44,797 nucleotides of DNA from a virus, in the IMG/VR virus record IMGVR_UViG_3300037245_001268, positions 1 to 44,797 of that record; one strand, 5' to 3'. A program made the translations under genes and the position numbers. Positions within the stretch are counted from its first letter, which is position 1. Each line of letters starts with the position of its first letter. This document shows, piece after piece, positions 24,420 through 32,765 of the stretch. The notes beneath the pieces are model-generated. The model ran no database searches. It was not told the origin of the DNA and worked only from the letters and a program-made list of their open reading frames with translations.

Positions 24420-24976
24420 GCGAGATAACCATCAGGGTATTCGGCATCCCCAGACCAGCCGGGAGCAAGTCTGCGTATATCATTCCAAGGGCTGACATTG
24501 AAGCCCCCGAAGAGATGATGACATGTTCGTTGCCCGAAGCGCCGCCAATGGACGTGACTGATGGCGCGGTACAGAACTGCGTACTTGCCGGTAAATGCCT
24601 CGGCTCAAAACATTGCAGGGCAATAGTGACGGACGCATCCAAGCACATTAAGACATGGAAAAGGGCCGTAGCGGAGGCTGGTCGCCTTGCTGCACCAAAA
24701 ACCCTGCTTGATCTACCGCTCAAGGTCTTTTGCTGTTTCATCATGCCACGTCCAAAAAAACACTATCGGACAGGGAAGTTCTCGAACGAGCTCAGGGCTG
24801 ATGCGCCACACGGTCACAGTATAGCACCTGACGCTCTCAAGCTGATGCGTGGAACTGAAGATGCACTGACAGGAATCATCTGGAAAGATGATTGTCTCAT
24901 CTGTGACGAGAGACAAACGAAGGTGTACGGGGATAAGCCCGGAGCAAAGATCACGATTTCTTGGAGGGATGAATAA
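24416..24976 (+). CDS. RusA-like Holliday-junction resolvase
   Basis: The product begins with the RusA-type strand ITIRVFGIPRPAGSKSA and ends with the conserved block around APDALKLMRGTEDALTG and IIWKDDCLICDERQTKVYG, in which D139, D149 and D158/D159 are the expected metal-binding acids. RusA enzymes cut four-way DNA junctions before packaging. At 186 aa it is longer than E. coli RusA (about 120 aa) because of an insertion with four cysteines between residues ~27 and 70 (C37, C55, C61, C67), which may bind zinc. It completes a nuclease-annealase-resolvase set. Confidence 0.82.
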   Translation: MSEITIRVFGIPRPAGSKSAYIIPRADIEAPEEMMTCSLPEAPPMDVTDGAVQNCVLAGKCLGSKHCRAIVTDASKHIKTWKRAVAEAGRLAAPKTLLDLPLKVFCCFIMPRPKKHYRTGKFSNELRADAPHGHSIAPDALKLMRGTEDALTGIIWKDDCLICDERQTKVYGDKPGAKITISWRDE

Positions 24977-25173
24977 TGAGCGATAAAGGAATACCGATAG
25001 CTAAGGAGATGCCCCTCCGTGATTGGTTTGCGGGAAACGCCGACGAGGCGTGGAACATCTATATGTTTCTGTACGCTGATGAGCCGATGGATAGCATGAA
25101 GGGAATTGCCGCGACTATTGCTGAGATACGCTTGGCAATCGCCGACGCCATGTTGGAAGAGAGGGATATATGA
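24976..25173 (+). CDS. Hypothetical protein (65 aa)
   Basis: This small acidic protein is predicted to be mostly helical (DEAWNIYMFLYADEPMDSM; AATIAEIRLAIADAMLEER). The phrase MPLRDWFAG near residue 12 is frequent in short phage proteins of unknown function. Start and stop overlap the flanking genes by one and four bases. No function is proposed. Confidence 0.5.
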   Translation: MSDKGIPIAKEMPLRDWFAGNADEAWNIYMFLYADEPMDSMKGIAATIAEIRLAIADAMLEERDI

Positions 25174-26099
25174 GTAACCTAATAGACGCCTGTATCATCG
25201 CACGGCAAGAGCCGGTCGATACGATACAAAGCTGTAAGCAGTTGTGCGATAACATCAGATGGTTCCGCACTCCTGCGTGTCTCACGGATTACAGCGAAGC
25301 TCGGAACGAGTCTCTTGATATGTCCGATGCGAAGTTTGCACTCTGTATAGATTCTGATGAGCGTTTGGTACTCGATGCCTCCGCGACACGAATCAGGCAG
25401 ATACTCGAGAAGACAGCAGTGGAGGCGTTCCGCATACCGATCTGGAGTTGGTCCGACGATCAGCAAACGGAGTGCTCTGTCTCCTCTCCGCATCGGTTGG
25501 TGTTAAGAGAGAAGACGAAGTTCACGCGCCGTATCGGTGAGGTGCCCGCCGGCTTCGACCCGCACAAGATGGGCGAAATGAGCTTGTTTCACATCGAGCA
25601 CATGGGATACGCGAATAAGGACGTTATGCTCGAGAAGGAAAATGGGCGGGCAGAACTGTATCGCTTGCAGATACAGGAAGAGCCAAACAACATCCACGTC
25701 TGGTACGAGTACGCAAAGAGCCGTGCGTGCTGTGAGCAGTGGGCGGAAGCGATCACGGCCGGTAGGCGCACGCTGAATCTGTGCGCTCAGAAAGGCATCG
25801 AAGTTGAGAAAACTCCATACCTTGAGATGCACTACATCCTCTCGGTGTGCTACATCAAACTCGAGGACTATGACGAAGCTCTGATCTGGGCCTCTGAAGG
25901 AGTGAAGTTGAGGCCTGACTATATGGACCTGCACTCGATACTGAGTAGCGTGTACGCACACAAGGCAGAGAAGGCAGATCGTAAGCACGCCCTCGAATCT
26001 GCGAAATGGCAAGCCGAGCTTGGGTTGAGACCTTACGAGGTCATCACTGCCGGCAAGCCGATTGATCTAACTATGCGGAACGTTGGGTTGAACGAATGA
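25170..26099 (+). CDS. Glycosyltransferase (GT2-like) with C-terminal TPR repeats
   Basis: The 309-aa product opens with a GT-A-like domain: LIDACIIARQEP, the EARNESLD helix, and the metal-binding CIDSDE (DSD at residues 61-63). Residues ~140-300 form helical TPR-like repeats (WYEYAKSRACCEQWAEAI; YILSVCYIKLEDYDEALIWA; HSILSSVYAHKAE). Such GT-TPR proteins resemble SunS-type or SPbeta-like glycosyltransferases that act on proteins or glycans; the TPR part would recognise the acceptor. It opens the accessory cassette and overlaps both neighbours by four bases. Sugar donor and acceptor are unknown. Confidence 0.75.
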   Translation: MSNLIDACIIARQEPVDTIQSCKQLCDNIRWFRTPACLTDYSEARNESLDMSDAKFALCIDSDERLVLDASATRIRQILEKTAVEAFRIPIWSWSDDQQTECSVSSPHRLVLREKTKFTRRIGEVPAGFDPHKMGEMSLFHIEHMGYANKDVMLEKENGRAELYRLQIQEEPNNIHVWYEYAKSRACCEQWAEAITAGRRTLNLCAQKGIEVEKTPYLEMHYILSVCYIKLEDYDEALIWASEGVKLRPDYMDLHSILSSVYAHKAEKADRKHALESAKWQAELGLRPYEVITAGKPIDLTMRNVGLNE

Positions 26100-26611
26100 A
26101 AGACAAACCGACAGTACCGAACAAACCTGCCATTCTTGGAGTAAGCGGGGCCGTGACAACCTTTTTGAGTCCGCAGGGCTACATAGATTTATACAATCAG
26201 CTTGCGAAGAGGCTTGGACCTGTCATTGATTGTCTGACCTACCTGATGGAGAGGAGTCCGAAAACTAAATGGATTAGTTGCGATAAGTGTTCGCGGCTCC
26301 GCTATCCTACGGAAGAGAAGTGTGATTGCGAAACGACCAAGGCTGATCAGTGGACGCCGGAAGAGTTGGGGAACATGAAGGACGCGGAGCCGTTGAAGAT
26401 TAACACCATACCCCACGAAGAGATTAGCGACGCAATACTAGCCCCGTGGATTGCTGCTGCGAAAGACCCGAAGATAGCGCAGAGAATGAAGGAGCTTTTG
26501 GACGAAGAGATGAAAAAATACAGGGAGTGTGAAATCACGGTGAGAAAGTGCAAGTACTGTGGTCATGTACATACGATTCCTTTGAACTGCTGTGGAGAGA
26601 AACTGCTATGA
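26096..26611 (+). CDS. Zinc-finger-type hypothetical protein (171 aa)
   Basis: Two cysteine clusters stand out: CDKCSRLRYPTEEKCDC near residues 60-76, and CKYCGHVHTIPLNCC near 152-166. They suggest two zinc ribbons at either side of a helical middle part (DAILAPWIAAAKDPKIAQRM). The N-terminal region contains a phrase with hydrophobic helix character (YIDLYNQLAKRLGPVIDCL). No family is recognised. It lies between two glycosyltransferase genes with four-base overlaps and may be an accessory or regulatory subunit. Confidence 0.5.
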   Translation: MKDKPTVPNKPAILGVSGAVTTFLSPQGYIDLYNQLAKRLGPVIDCLTYLMERSPKTKWISCDKCSRLRYPTEEKCDCETTKADQWTPEELGNMKDAEPLKINTIPHEEISDAILAPWIAAAKDPKIAQRMKELLDEEMKKYRECEITVRKCKYCGHVHTIPLNCCGEKLL

Positions 26612-27915
26612 AAATCGTTGCGTTGTATAAGACTTTCTCGGGAGCCGAATTCGCCGAGGCCTCCGTGGAAAGCATCTATCCTTTCATGGATAAGATAGTA
26701 ATGGTTCACTCGGACGTAAGCTGGACCGGGCAGACTGGCAACACCGTCAGGCCCGCGATAGAATCTATGCCTGACCCGGACGACAAGATTATTCATATAG
26801 ACGTGTCCGTGCGGAATCAGACGGAGCAGTACGAGGCAGGGATAAGCTATATCGAGAACAACCTCAAATACGATCTCGTGATGCTCGTTGATACCGATGA
26901 GGTCTGGGATCCGTGGGAAATCGAGAAAGCCCTCAAGTTCATCGCAGACCACCCGAGCAGGTCTGCGTACATGTGTGGCATGTATATCTACATCAAGACA
27001 CCGTTTTATCGCATCGTGCCGGCAGAAGGTCGCCCCGTTATTTTCGTGCGCGATGCGAATTTGGCCCTGGAGGGGGCACGGGGCGTTGGCGTAAAGGACA
27101 AGTGCATGATGTATGACGTAAGGATGCACCACTTCACGGCGGTACGCAAGAGCATGGATGCGATCAGAGAGAAGATCATGAGCTCGTTCGTTGGCGATCT
27201 CATTGATGGTGACATACCGGAGCCGGACGTGGAGTGGTGGATAAAAGAGAAATACGACAAGCTCCCCGGAGTCACGGACTTTCACTACTTTGCGCATGTG
27301 GCGCACCTCTGGAAGTCGATCGAGAAGATATGGATTGAGGGGATCCCCGAAGCGCTCGACGGGAAGCCCATCATGGACGACTATCTACCACCGGGACTAT
27401 GCACCACGGAGGAGGAGTACGCTCTCTACACGCTATTGCGTGGGCTCCCGCACGCTGTGGAGCTCGGTACATACCGTGGGCGCATGTCTGTGGTCCTCTC
27501 TCTTGCCGTGGACGAGGTGTTCACGATTGATCTGTACGAGAAGCTGTTGAAAGAGAAAGGTCACGAGGAGGCTGCGGAGTGGTCAGACGGTACGACCGTG
27601 AAGGACGTGGCGAAGGTGTTGAATCGCTACAGCAACATAGGTTTCTTGCAGGGCTACACTCACTTGTTTGCAGGGCAGACGGAACGAACGAACGCCTTGT
27701 TCATTGATGCCGGTCACAACTATGAGAGCGTCAAGAAGGACTTTGACCACTGGTGGCCCGAGGTAGTGCAAGGCGGGTATATCATTTTCCACGATGCAGA
27801 CGGTAAGCATCACGGAGTACGTCAGGTGATTGCAGAGGCGGAGCGGGAACACCCCCTGATGGTCCGCTTGCCGAAAGCAGAAGTTGGTTCATTGGCCATT
27901 TTCGTTAAGTGCTAG
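26608..27915 (+). CDS. Bifunctional glycosyltransferase - SAM methyltransferase fusion
   Basis: The 435-aa product has two domains. Residues 1-~240 form a GT-A glycosyltransferase-like unit: MKIVALYKTFSGAEFAEASV, then VMLVDTDEVWD with the DTD motif at 95-97. Residues ~265-435 are a class I methyltransferase of the Methyltransf_24 type: AVELGTYRGR (motif I, ~284-292), then ALFIDAGHNYESVKKDFDHW and GGYIIFHDA. The methyltransferase half is paralogous to the next two methyltransferases (27926 and 29426). Linking sugar transfer and methylation in one chain suggests transfer of a sugar followed by its capping by methylation. The ATG overlaps the preceding stop. Confidence 0.8.
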   Translation: MKIVALYKTFSGAEFAEASVESIYPFMDKIVMVHSDVSWTGQTGNTVRPAIESMPDPDDKIIHIDVSVRNQTEQYEAGISYIENNLKYDLVMLVDTDEVWDPWEIEKALKFIADHPSRSAYMCGMYIYIKTPFYRIVPAEGRPVIFVRDANLALEGARGVGVKDKCMMYDVRMHHFTAVRKSMDAIREKIMSSFVGDLIDGDIPEPDVEWWIKEKYDKLPGVTDFHYFAHVAHLWKSIEKIWIEGIPEALDGKPIMDDYLPPGLCTTEEEYALYTLLRGLPHAVELGTYRGRMSVVLSLAVDEVFTIDLYEKLLKEKGHEEAAEWSDGTTVKDVAKVLNRYSNIGFLQGYTHLFAGQTERTNALFIDAGHNYESVKKDFDHWWPEVVQGGYIIFHDADGKHHGVRQVIAEAEREHPLMVRLPKAEVGSLAIFVKC

Positions 27916-27925
27916 GAGATATGAT

Positions 27926-28468
27926 ATGACAGAATCATTGGACATTGACAAAGCTGACAATCCGTGGCCTGAGCAGTACCCTGACCTGAAGCTCCCGGCA
28001 GGCTCATTGTCTAGGAAAGATGCCGAGTGCTTGCTGAAGTACAGCGACGACGTTAAACGCGTAATAGAAGCAGGCACATTCAAAGGAAGGTCGGCGGCTA
28101 TTATGTCGCTAGGGGCGGACGACGTGGTGACTCTCGACAAGTGGAATGGCAACTCAGAAGAGGATGCTCGTCGGGAGTTGGCGCGGTTTCCGAATGTCGA
28201 AGTGCTTACTCGAGACGGGCGTGATGGCCTTCATTATCTCCCGAAACCGGAACTTCTCTTCATAGACGTTCAGCACGATTACGAAGACACGATAGACGTA
28301 TTCCACGCATGGTTCAGGGGGCTCGCGGTGGGAGCGCATATCATCTTTCACGATTTCACGCAACTGTACCCGGGCGTGATTCGCGCGTTCAATGAAGTGA
28401 GAGGCCGTCGTGATATTGAGTACGTCACGACTATGGGATGGTGTGGCGTTGTGAGGAAAACGAGATGA
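27926..28468 (+). CDS. Class I SAM methyltransferase (Methyltransf_24-like)
   Basis: The 180-aa protein shows motif I VIEAGTFKGRS (46-56), an acidic post-motif VTLDKW, and the characteristic LLFIDVQHDYEDTIDVFHAW with GAHIIFHDF near residues 110-145. ATG 27926 follows TAGGAGA at proper spacing. It is a free-standing paralogue of the C-terminal domain of the preceding fusion protein. Members of this group methylate sugars and other small groups in antibiotic and glycan pathways. The stop overlaps the radical-SAM gene. Confidence 0.75.
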   Translation: MTESLDIDKADNPWPEQYPDLKLPAGSLSRKDAECLLKYSDDVKRVIEAGTFKGRSAAIMSLGADDVVTLDKWNGNSEEDARRELARFPNVEVLTRDGRDGLHYLPKPELLFIDVQHDYEDTIDVFHAWFRGLAVGAHIIFHDFTQLYPGVIRAFNEVRGRRDIEYVTTMGWCGVVRKTR

Positions 28469-29433
28469 TAGAAACCATAGAACTTCACCTGAGCAACAAG
28501 TGTACGGCTAACTGCGTGGTATGCTCGAAAGCGCACGGCGGGAACAACAGACACTTTGCAGACGTTAAGGTTCTGTGGGAAGTAGTGCGACAAGTCAACA
28601 AGATGGGGAACGAGCCTGTGATTCAGTTTGGCGGTGACGGTGACGCTTTCATGTACCCGCAATTCCTAAGCACGCTCCGCATGTTCAAAGAGGAATCGCC
28701 GGGCTGTCACCGCTGTCTTTACACGAACGGATATATGCTAGAAGGTAGTATTGCCGAACGCATCCTTTTTGAGCGTCTGCTAGATCAGATCGAGATACGC
28801 ATAGACTCTCTCGACCCGGAAATATACGAGAAAGCTACAGGCTTAGAGTTATCTCATGTGTTGGCGAACATAGACTATTTCGAGAGGTTCAACGATCACG
28901 CTGCCGTGTGCGTTCTCCACCTTCCGCTGTATCGCTACCGTGACCTATGTAAGAAGGTGCTAGGGAAAGAGCCGACGTACTGGGGCAGGTTGCAAGATGT
29001 TGAACTCAAGGATGAATGGGAAGACATACAGAGGCGCTTCGGAGGTATGGATGGTCCTCTCGGTGTCCGCACACGGCAGACAGGAATCTCGCTGTGGGCT
29101 GAGAGGATAGACTGTGAGTTCTCGCATTACCCGTGTCCGCGTCTCCCTGAGAACTGGCCCGGCGATATGTCGAGACAGATATACGTCTACCCCAATGGGG
29201 ACATCGGGTTTTGCGGATACGATGATGCTCAGTGCAGGTTCATCCTGGGGAACGTCCTCGAGGATAAGATGGTTGATGTGTGGAAATCTCAGAAGGCTAC
29301 GGGGTTTATGATGGACGTGCGGAACCGCAGTAATGGTACCCATCCGTACTGCTGCGTAAACCCCAAGGCCTGTGTGATGTGGGAATTTGACAACAACGGA
29401 GAGCCGGTAGACCCGGCTGATTTACATGGGTAA
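28465..29433 (+). CDS. Radical SAM protein with SPASM-like C-terminus (copy 1)
   Basis: The cluster motif CTANCVVC (C13, C17, C20) gives the CxxxCxxC of radical SAM enzymes, which use a 4Fe-4S cluster and S-adenosylmethionine to create a 5'-deoxyadenosyl radical. QFGGDGDAF (about residues 53-61) stands where the SAM-binding GGE motif is expected. The C-terminal third carries further cysteines: PNGDIGFCGYDDAQC, then HPYCCVNPKAC, typical of a SPASM/twitch domain with auxiliary clusters. It is a clear paralogue of the protein at 34921. SPASM enzymes often modify peptides or aminoglycoside-like sugars. The 322-aa start at 28465 overlaps the preceding stop. Confidence 0.82.
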   Translation: MIETIELHLSNKCTANCVVCSKAHGGNNRHFADVKVLWEVVRQVNKMGNEPVIQFGGDGDAFMYPQFLSTLRMFKEESPGCHRCLYTNGYMLEGSIAERILFERLLDQIEIRIDSLDPEIYEKATGLELSHVLANIDYFERFNDHAAVCVLHLPLYRYRDLCKKVLGKEPTYWGRLQDVELKDEWEDIQRRFGGMDGPLGVRTRQTGISLWAERIDCEFSHYPCPRLPENWPGDMSRQIYVYPNGDIGFCGYDDAQCRFILGNVLEDKMVDVWKSQKATGFMMDVRNRSNGTHPYCCVNPKACVMWEFDNNGEPVDPADLHG

Positions 29434-30022
29434 AGAATACATTGCATCGGATTCGTTCCACAAGCTCATGACTCCAATGCGTTCATGGGGTCGTACATGG
29501 ACTAACATAACAGAGCTTGAGGTTTTGTATAAAATGTCACAAGGAAAAAGGCTTTGCGTTGACTTGGGAACTGCTTGGGGATATAGCGCGTTTGCGATGT
29601 CTCTAGGTGCGGAGAGGGTTGTTACCATAGACTTGTTTGCACATGGAAACAAAACGATAAACGGAATTGTAGCAAACTGCAATGCTTCCGCAACGTATGA
29701 TGAAGTAAAGGAAAAGCTGAGTCCGTACACAAACATAGAGATGGTGCAAGGGCTAACTTACGAACTGCCGGAATCATGTCAGGACGTGGATTTGATTTTT
29801 ATTGATGGAAGCCATACTTATCCAGCGGTGAGGGCGGATTTTAACGCTTGGTGGCCGAGAGTGAAACAGGGCGGGTGGTTTGTTTTTCATGATAACAATA
29901 AGGTTCACCCCGGAACCCAAAGGCTTGTAAACGACTTAGCTCAGAACATAGGCGTGGTTCGGCATAAGGATAAAGAGGTATGGTCGCTGGCGGTCTTTGA
30001 AAAGGTGGACGGCAATGGGTAA
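29426..30022 (+). CDS. Class I SAM methyltransferase (Methyltransf_24-like), second stand-alone copy
   Basis: The 198-aa product shows VDLGTAWGYS (motif I, 45-54), VVTIDLF, LIFIDGSHTYPAVRADFNAW (122-141) and GGWFVFHDN, the same block order as the two methyltransferases just upstream. The DNA of this gene and the next is visibly richer in A+T than the adjacent radical-SAM gene, suggesting a separate origin. It overlaps the radical-SAM gene by eight bases and the sulfotransferase-like gene by eight. Confidence 0.75.
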   Translation: MGKEYIASDSFHKLMTPMRSWGRTWTNITELEVLYKMSQGKRLCVDLGTAWGYSAFAMSLGAERVVTIDLFAHGNKTINGIVANCNASATYDEVKEKLSPYTNIEMVQGLTYELPESCQDVDLIFIDGSHTYPAVRADFNAWWPRVKQGGWFVFHDNNKVHPGTQRLVNDLAQNIGVVRHKDKEVWSLAVFEKVDGNG

Positions 30023-31262
30023 GAAGAAACCAACAATACTTGTCCCCGTTATTTCGTGCGGTAGATCAGGTAGCCGATGGCTGATTCAGGCTATTGCCGG
30101 TCATCCTCGTTGCGTAAACGGCAGGGATGTACTTTCTCCCCCGCATTACAGAGATTTCCCTGAAGAGGATAGGCTGTCAAAGAAGATAAACGCGCTGGAA
30201 CAAATGACAACATCCGACAAAGATTCTTCCGGGGATGTCTATGTCTTCACCTATCACTTTCAGCATTGGGATAAAGGGGTGAATGATTACTTGCTCACGC
30301 AGAATACGAAAGCGATACTTCTTACGAGGAATCCCGTTGACATTACAATTTCCGTCGGGCTTGTGGAGCAGGCGGAGAAGGGCGGCGTTCCGGGGCAGGA
30401 AGCCCGTGACTTGCCGTACAGACATGACACCCTTGAGCTTGACCCTGAGAAGCTAGGGCTTTTAATTGAAGAATATGAGAGATGGTGTAAAGGGACAAGG
30501 TATCAGTTTCCGGTACTTCACGAAACATCTTACGAAGAAATGTTGCAGGAACATGATTGTATCTGGTCTGAGATTCTTGACTTCATCGGCCTTGAACACT
30601 GCGAGTTAAATTCTCCACAGAAAAGGCAGAGAACGAAATCTCGCAGAAACACCGTCACTAACTATGATGCCGTTTTGAAGTGTTTTCAGGATTCCCAATA
30701 CTCGCATTACTTTAAGGACAAAACAGACCTCGGCGAATACGACCCCGGCCCGCACTTACGGGAAGTGAGAAAGGAACACGATGTTAGCTTTTCCGAGATG
30801 CCGCTGAGGGAACTCTTGAAGAAGGCCCTGTTCGTGGATGGTCAGTGTATCCGGCGCGATGTTATTGTGCGATTCATGGCAGTTGAGCATTGGAAGGATA
30901 CAGGAAAGATTCTACCTTTGTACGAAAAGCTACAACTCTGTCGCATGGCTACGCTCGCAAAGGGGCGAGATGTTCGATATGACCCGATGCGGCTTCCTCG
31001 CCTAATTGCCAGTTTTGCAGGAATAGGATTCAATAGGGGAACTCCTATCATCCTCGGTAGGAACGAGCAGATCATAGAGGGCGCTCATCGGCTGGCGTGC
31101 TGTATGTCTTTCGGCATAGAGATAGTACCGATAGAGAATTGGTCAGACAGGAACGGTAGCAAGCACTCGACCACATGGTTCAGGGAAAACTTTACAAAGG
31201 AGGAGAATGATGTCATCACCAGACAAGAAGAAAAAATCCGCGCAGCTTTTTGCGGCAGTTAA
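30015..31262 (+). CDS. Sulfotransferase-like protein fused to a ParB-like domain
   Basis: The 415-aa product has an N-terminal sulfotransferase pattern: ISCGRSGSRWL (13-23), the P-loop-like PAPS-binding segment, and AILLTRNPVDITIS (100-113), the 3'-phosphate-binding motif. The last ~100 residues contain GTPIILGRNEQIIEGAHRLAC and FGIEIVPIE, which match the ParB/sulfiredoxin-like fold signature (EGAHR at 355-359). Such domains bind or hydrolyse nucleotides and often sit in modification systems. The combination suggests transfer of a sulfo group to a sugar or peptide with a nucleotide-binding second module, but the reaction is unproven. ATG 30015 overlaps the preceding stop region. Confidence 0.65.
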   Translation: MGKKKPTILVPVISCGRSGSRWLIQAIAGHPRCVNGRDVLSPPHYRDFPEEDRLSKKINALEQMTTSDKDSSGDVYVFTYHFQHWDKGVNDYLLTQNTKAILLTRNPVDITISVGLVEQAEKGGVPGQEARDLPYRHDTLELDPEKLGLLIEEYERWCKGTRYQFPVLHETSYEEMLQEHDCIWSEILDFIGLEHCELNSPQKRQRTKSRRNTVTNYDAVLKCFQDSQYSHYFKDKTDLGEYDPGPHLREVRKEHDVSFSEMPLRELLKKALFVDGQCIRRDVIVRFMAVEHWKDTGKILPLYEKLQLCRMATLAKGRDVRYDPMRLPRLIASFAGIGFNRGTPIILGRNEQIIEGAHRLACCMSFGIEIVPIENWSDRNGSKHSTTWFRENFTKEENDVITRQEEKIRAAFCGS

Positions 31263-31908
31263 GAAGGACATAGCGGACCTCGCCTACCCGCCGAACTACG
31301 ACTTTGACCCTGAGACCCTGAAACCTACTGGCGATCTCAAGAGACGCGTAGAGTGCCTGAACGAGACAGCCCCCGAGATGATGCAGGGATCCGGTGAGTT
31401 CCTAGACGTGGGGAGCAACAAAGGTTTTCTGCCTCTGCATCTCAGGCGGCAGTACAAGAACCTCACGGGTATCGAACCTATCAAGAAGTACGTGGACTTC
31501 TCGAAGAAACTGGTCGAGGCCCACGAGTCCAAGAACATAGATTTTCTGTGTGTGGATTGGAAGTGGTTAGAAGGCTCCGAACCGTATGATGTGGTGTACT
31601 GTGGTGGCGTGCATCATCATGGCTTCAACGATTGCGTGAAGGCCAACACCAATCCGTTCGATTTCCTATATACGGTAGCTGAGGTGGCACGCCTGATCCT
31701 CGTGATAGACGGCCCGTGGCATCTGAACAATCCTAAACACAATACGGCCGGGGCTCTGGCTGAACAGAATAAGTGGTCAGCCCATGTCAGGACTCTGTAT
31801 ACGATCGAGGAACACGCACGTTTCCTCATTAACGACTTTGAGCTTGTCCGCACAGGACCGAGCGGTACGGGTGATAGGCAGATCGTGGTGTTTCGGAGGC
31901 GGCGATGA
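31207..31908 (+). CDS. Class I SAM methyltransferase (233 aa)
   Basis: The start overlaps the sulfotransferase-like gene by 56 bases and follows AAAGGAGGAG. The product has a motif I GEFLDVGSNKGFLPL (63-77), a GIEPI acidic loop, and FLCVDWKWLEG followed by DVVYCGGVHHHG, a methyltransferase layout different from the Methyltransf_24 paralogues. Small-molecule, sugar or RNA targets are possible. The His-rich GGVHHHG may lie in the active site. The stop overlaps the next gene. Confidence 0.7.
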   Translation: MMSSPDKKKKSAQLFAAVKKDIADLAYPPNYDFDPETLKPTGDLKRRVECLNETAPEMMQGSGEFLDVGSNKGFLPLHLRRQYKNLTGIEPIKKYVDFSKKLVEAHESKNIDFLCVDWKWLEGSEPYDVVYCGGVHHHGFNDCVKANTNPFDFLYTVAEVARLILVIDGPWHLNNPKHNTAGALAEQNKWSAHVRTLYTIEEHARFLINDFELVRTGPSGTGDRQIVVFRRRR

Positions 31909-32282
31909 TGCGGGCAATAGCGCTAATCGTTAGTCACTTTCTTGGCGATTGGATATTTCAGTCAAGACGAGTAGCGGTAAATAAATCGAAGAGGTTGCCG
32001 GAAATGATTGAACACTGTCTCATAGTATTCTTCTTTGCCTATGTTGCGTTTCATGTGCCGCTTCGGTCGGCTCGGTGTGGCAGTTTCGAGTGCTACCTGT
32101 GGCCCTTGCTGTACACCTTAACCCATGCCGTTATTGACCTGACGATATGGAGGGTGTTCGGCAAGTTAATGTACGATGGTAAAATATGTAGGTCTTACGA
32201 TAACTATTGGTTTTGGTTCACGGTCGGGATAGATCAGATGTTACACATGGTCATTCTGTTTTTATTGTTGGGGGCCGAATGA
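31905..32282 (+). CDS. DUF3307-like membrane protein
   Basis: The 125-aa product begins IALIVSHFLGDWIFQSRRVAVNK, the characteristic opening of DUF3307-type membrane proteins (HFxGDW/F-xxQ followed by Asn/Lys). Three to four hydrophobic helices follow (LIVFFFAYVAFHV; LLYTLTHAVIDLTIW; FTVGIDQMLHMVILFLLL). It is an inner-membrane protein of unknown function. In a glycan cassette it might anchor enzymes or carry a lipid-linked intermediate, but this is guesswork. Confidence 0.65.
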   Translation: MMRAIALIVSHFLGDWIFQSRRVAVNKSKRLPEMIEHCLIVFFFAYVAFHVPLRSARCGSFECYLWPLLYTLTHAVIDLTIWRVFGKLMYDGKICRSYDNYWFWFTVGIDQMLHMVILFLLLGAE

Positions 32283-32545
32283 ACGCAACTGTCAATGCCT
32301 GGCGTGAGCGTGTATTCAAACGTCTTGAGTTGGAGGCGGAGGTACGGAAGCCACGACCAGGAGAGACAGACGAAGAGGCACAGTTGCGCTTCTGGGCGAT
32401 ATGTAGGACGGGACCAGGCATGGCCTCAATCGGATTCAGCACAATCATCGACAACCAAGAAGGGACAATCCGCTTCGAGCGACCCGTCACGGGCGATCCG
32501 CAGTTGATAATAATACCAAAGGATAAAGAACATGACAAAACCTAA
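32279..32545 (+). CDS. Hypothetical protein (88 aa)
   Basis: ATG 32279 overlaps the membrane-protein stop (ATGA). The product has an N-terminal charged helix (WRERVFKRLELEAEVRK) and a strand-rich C-terminus (GFSTIIDNQEGTIRFERPV; PQLIIIPKD). No family is recognised. The gene ends inside the next gene (14-base overlap). Confidence 0.5.
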   Translation: MNATVNAWRERVFKRLELEAEVRKPRPGETDEEAQLRFWAICRTGPGMASIGFSTIIDNQEGTIRFERPVTGDPQLIIIPKDKEHDKT

Positions 32546-32765
32546 AATGTTCATCTTCTCAGGCTCCAACGGTCAGGCATCGAAGTACCGTATGGAACAC
32601 GGTATGAACACTGAAGAATATCCGTTTATCGTGAGTGCCCTTACTGTTAGCGGACACAAAGGCGTAGAGCATGTGCGGATAGGTGACTGGTTTGACCGTT
32701 CAGATGTTGAGCAGATCGTTGGTGCGCTGGATTACATCAGAAGCGAGGAGGTCACGGCGGTATGA
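32532..32765 (+). CDS. Hypothetical protein (77 aa)
   Basis: The small product reads MTKPKMFIFSGSNGQASKYR, then a central VSALTVSGHKGVEHVRIGDW and a C-terminal helix (DVEQIVGALDYIRSEE). The SGSNGQ phrase is Gly/Ser-rich but not a P-loop. It is coupled to both neighbours. No function is proposed. Confidence 0.45.
   Translation: MTKPKMFIFSGSNGQASKYRMEHGMNTEEYPFIVSALTVSGHKGVEHVRIGDWFDRSDVEQIVGALDYIRSEEVTAV

Noticed and set aside
26563-27306. 247-codon minus-strand frame under the GT-methyltransferase gene
   Set aside because: The plus-strand frame carries DTD and methyltransferase motifs; the antisense product is low-information and His/Arg-rich.
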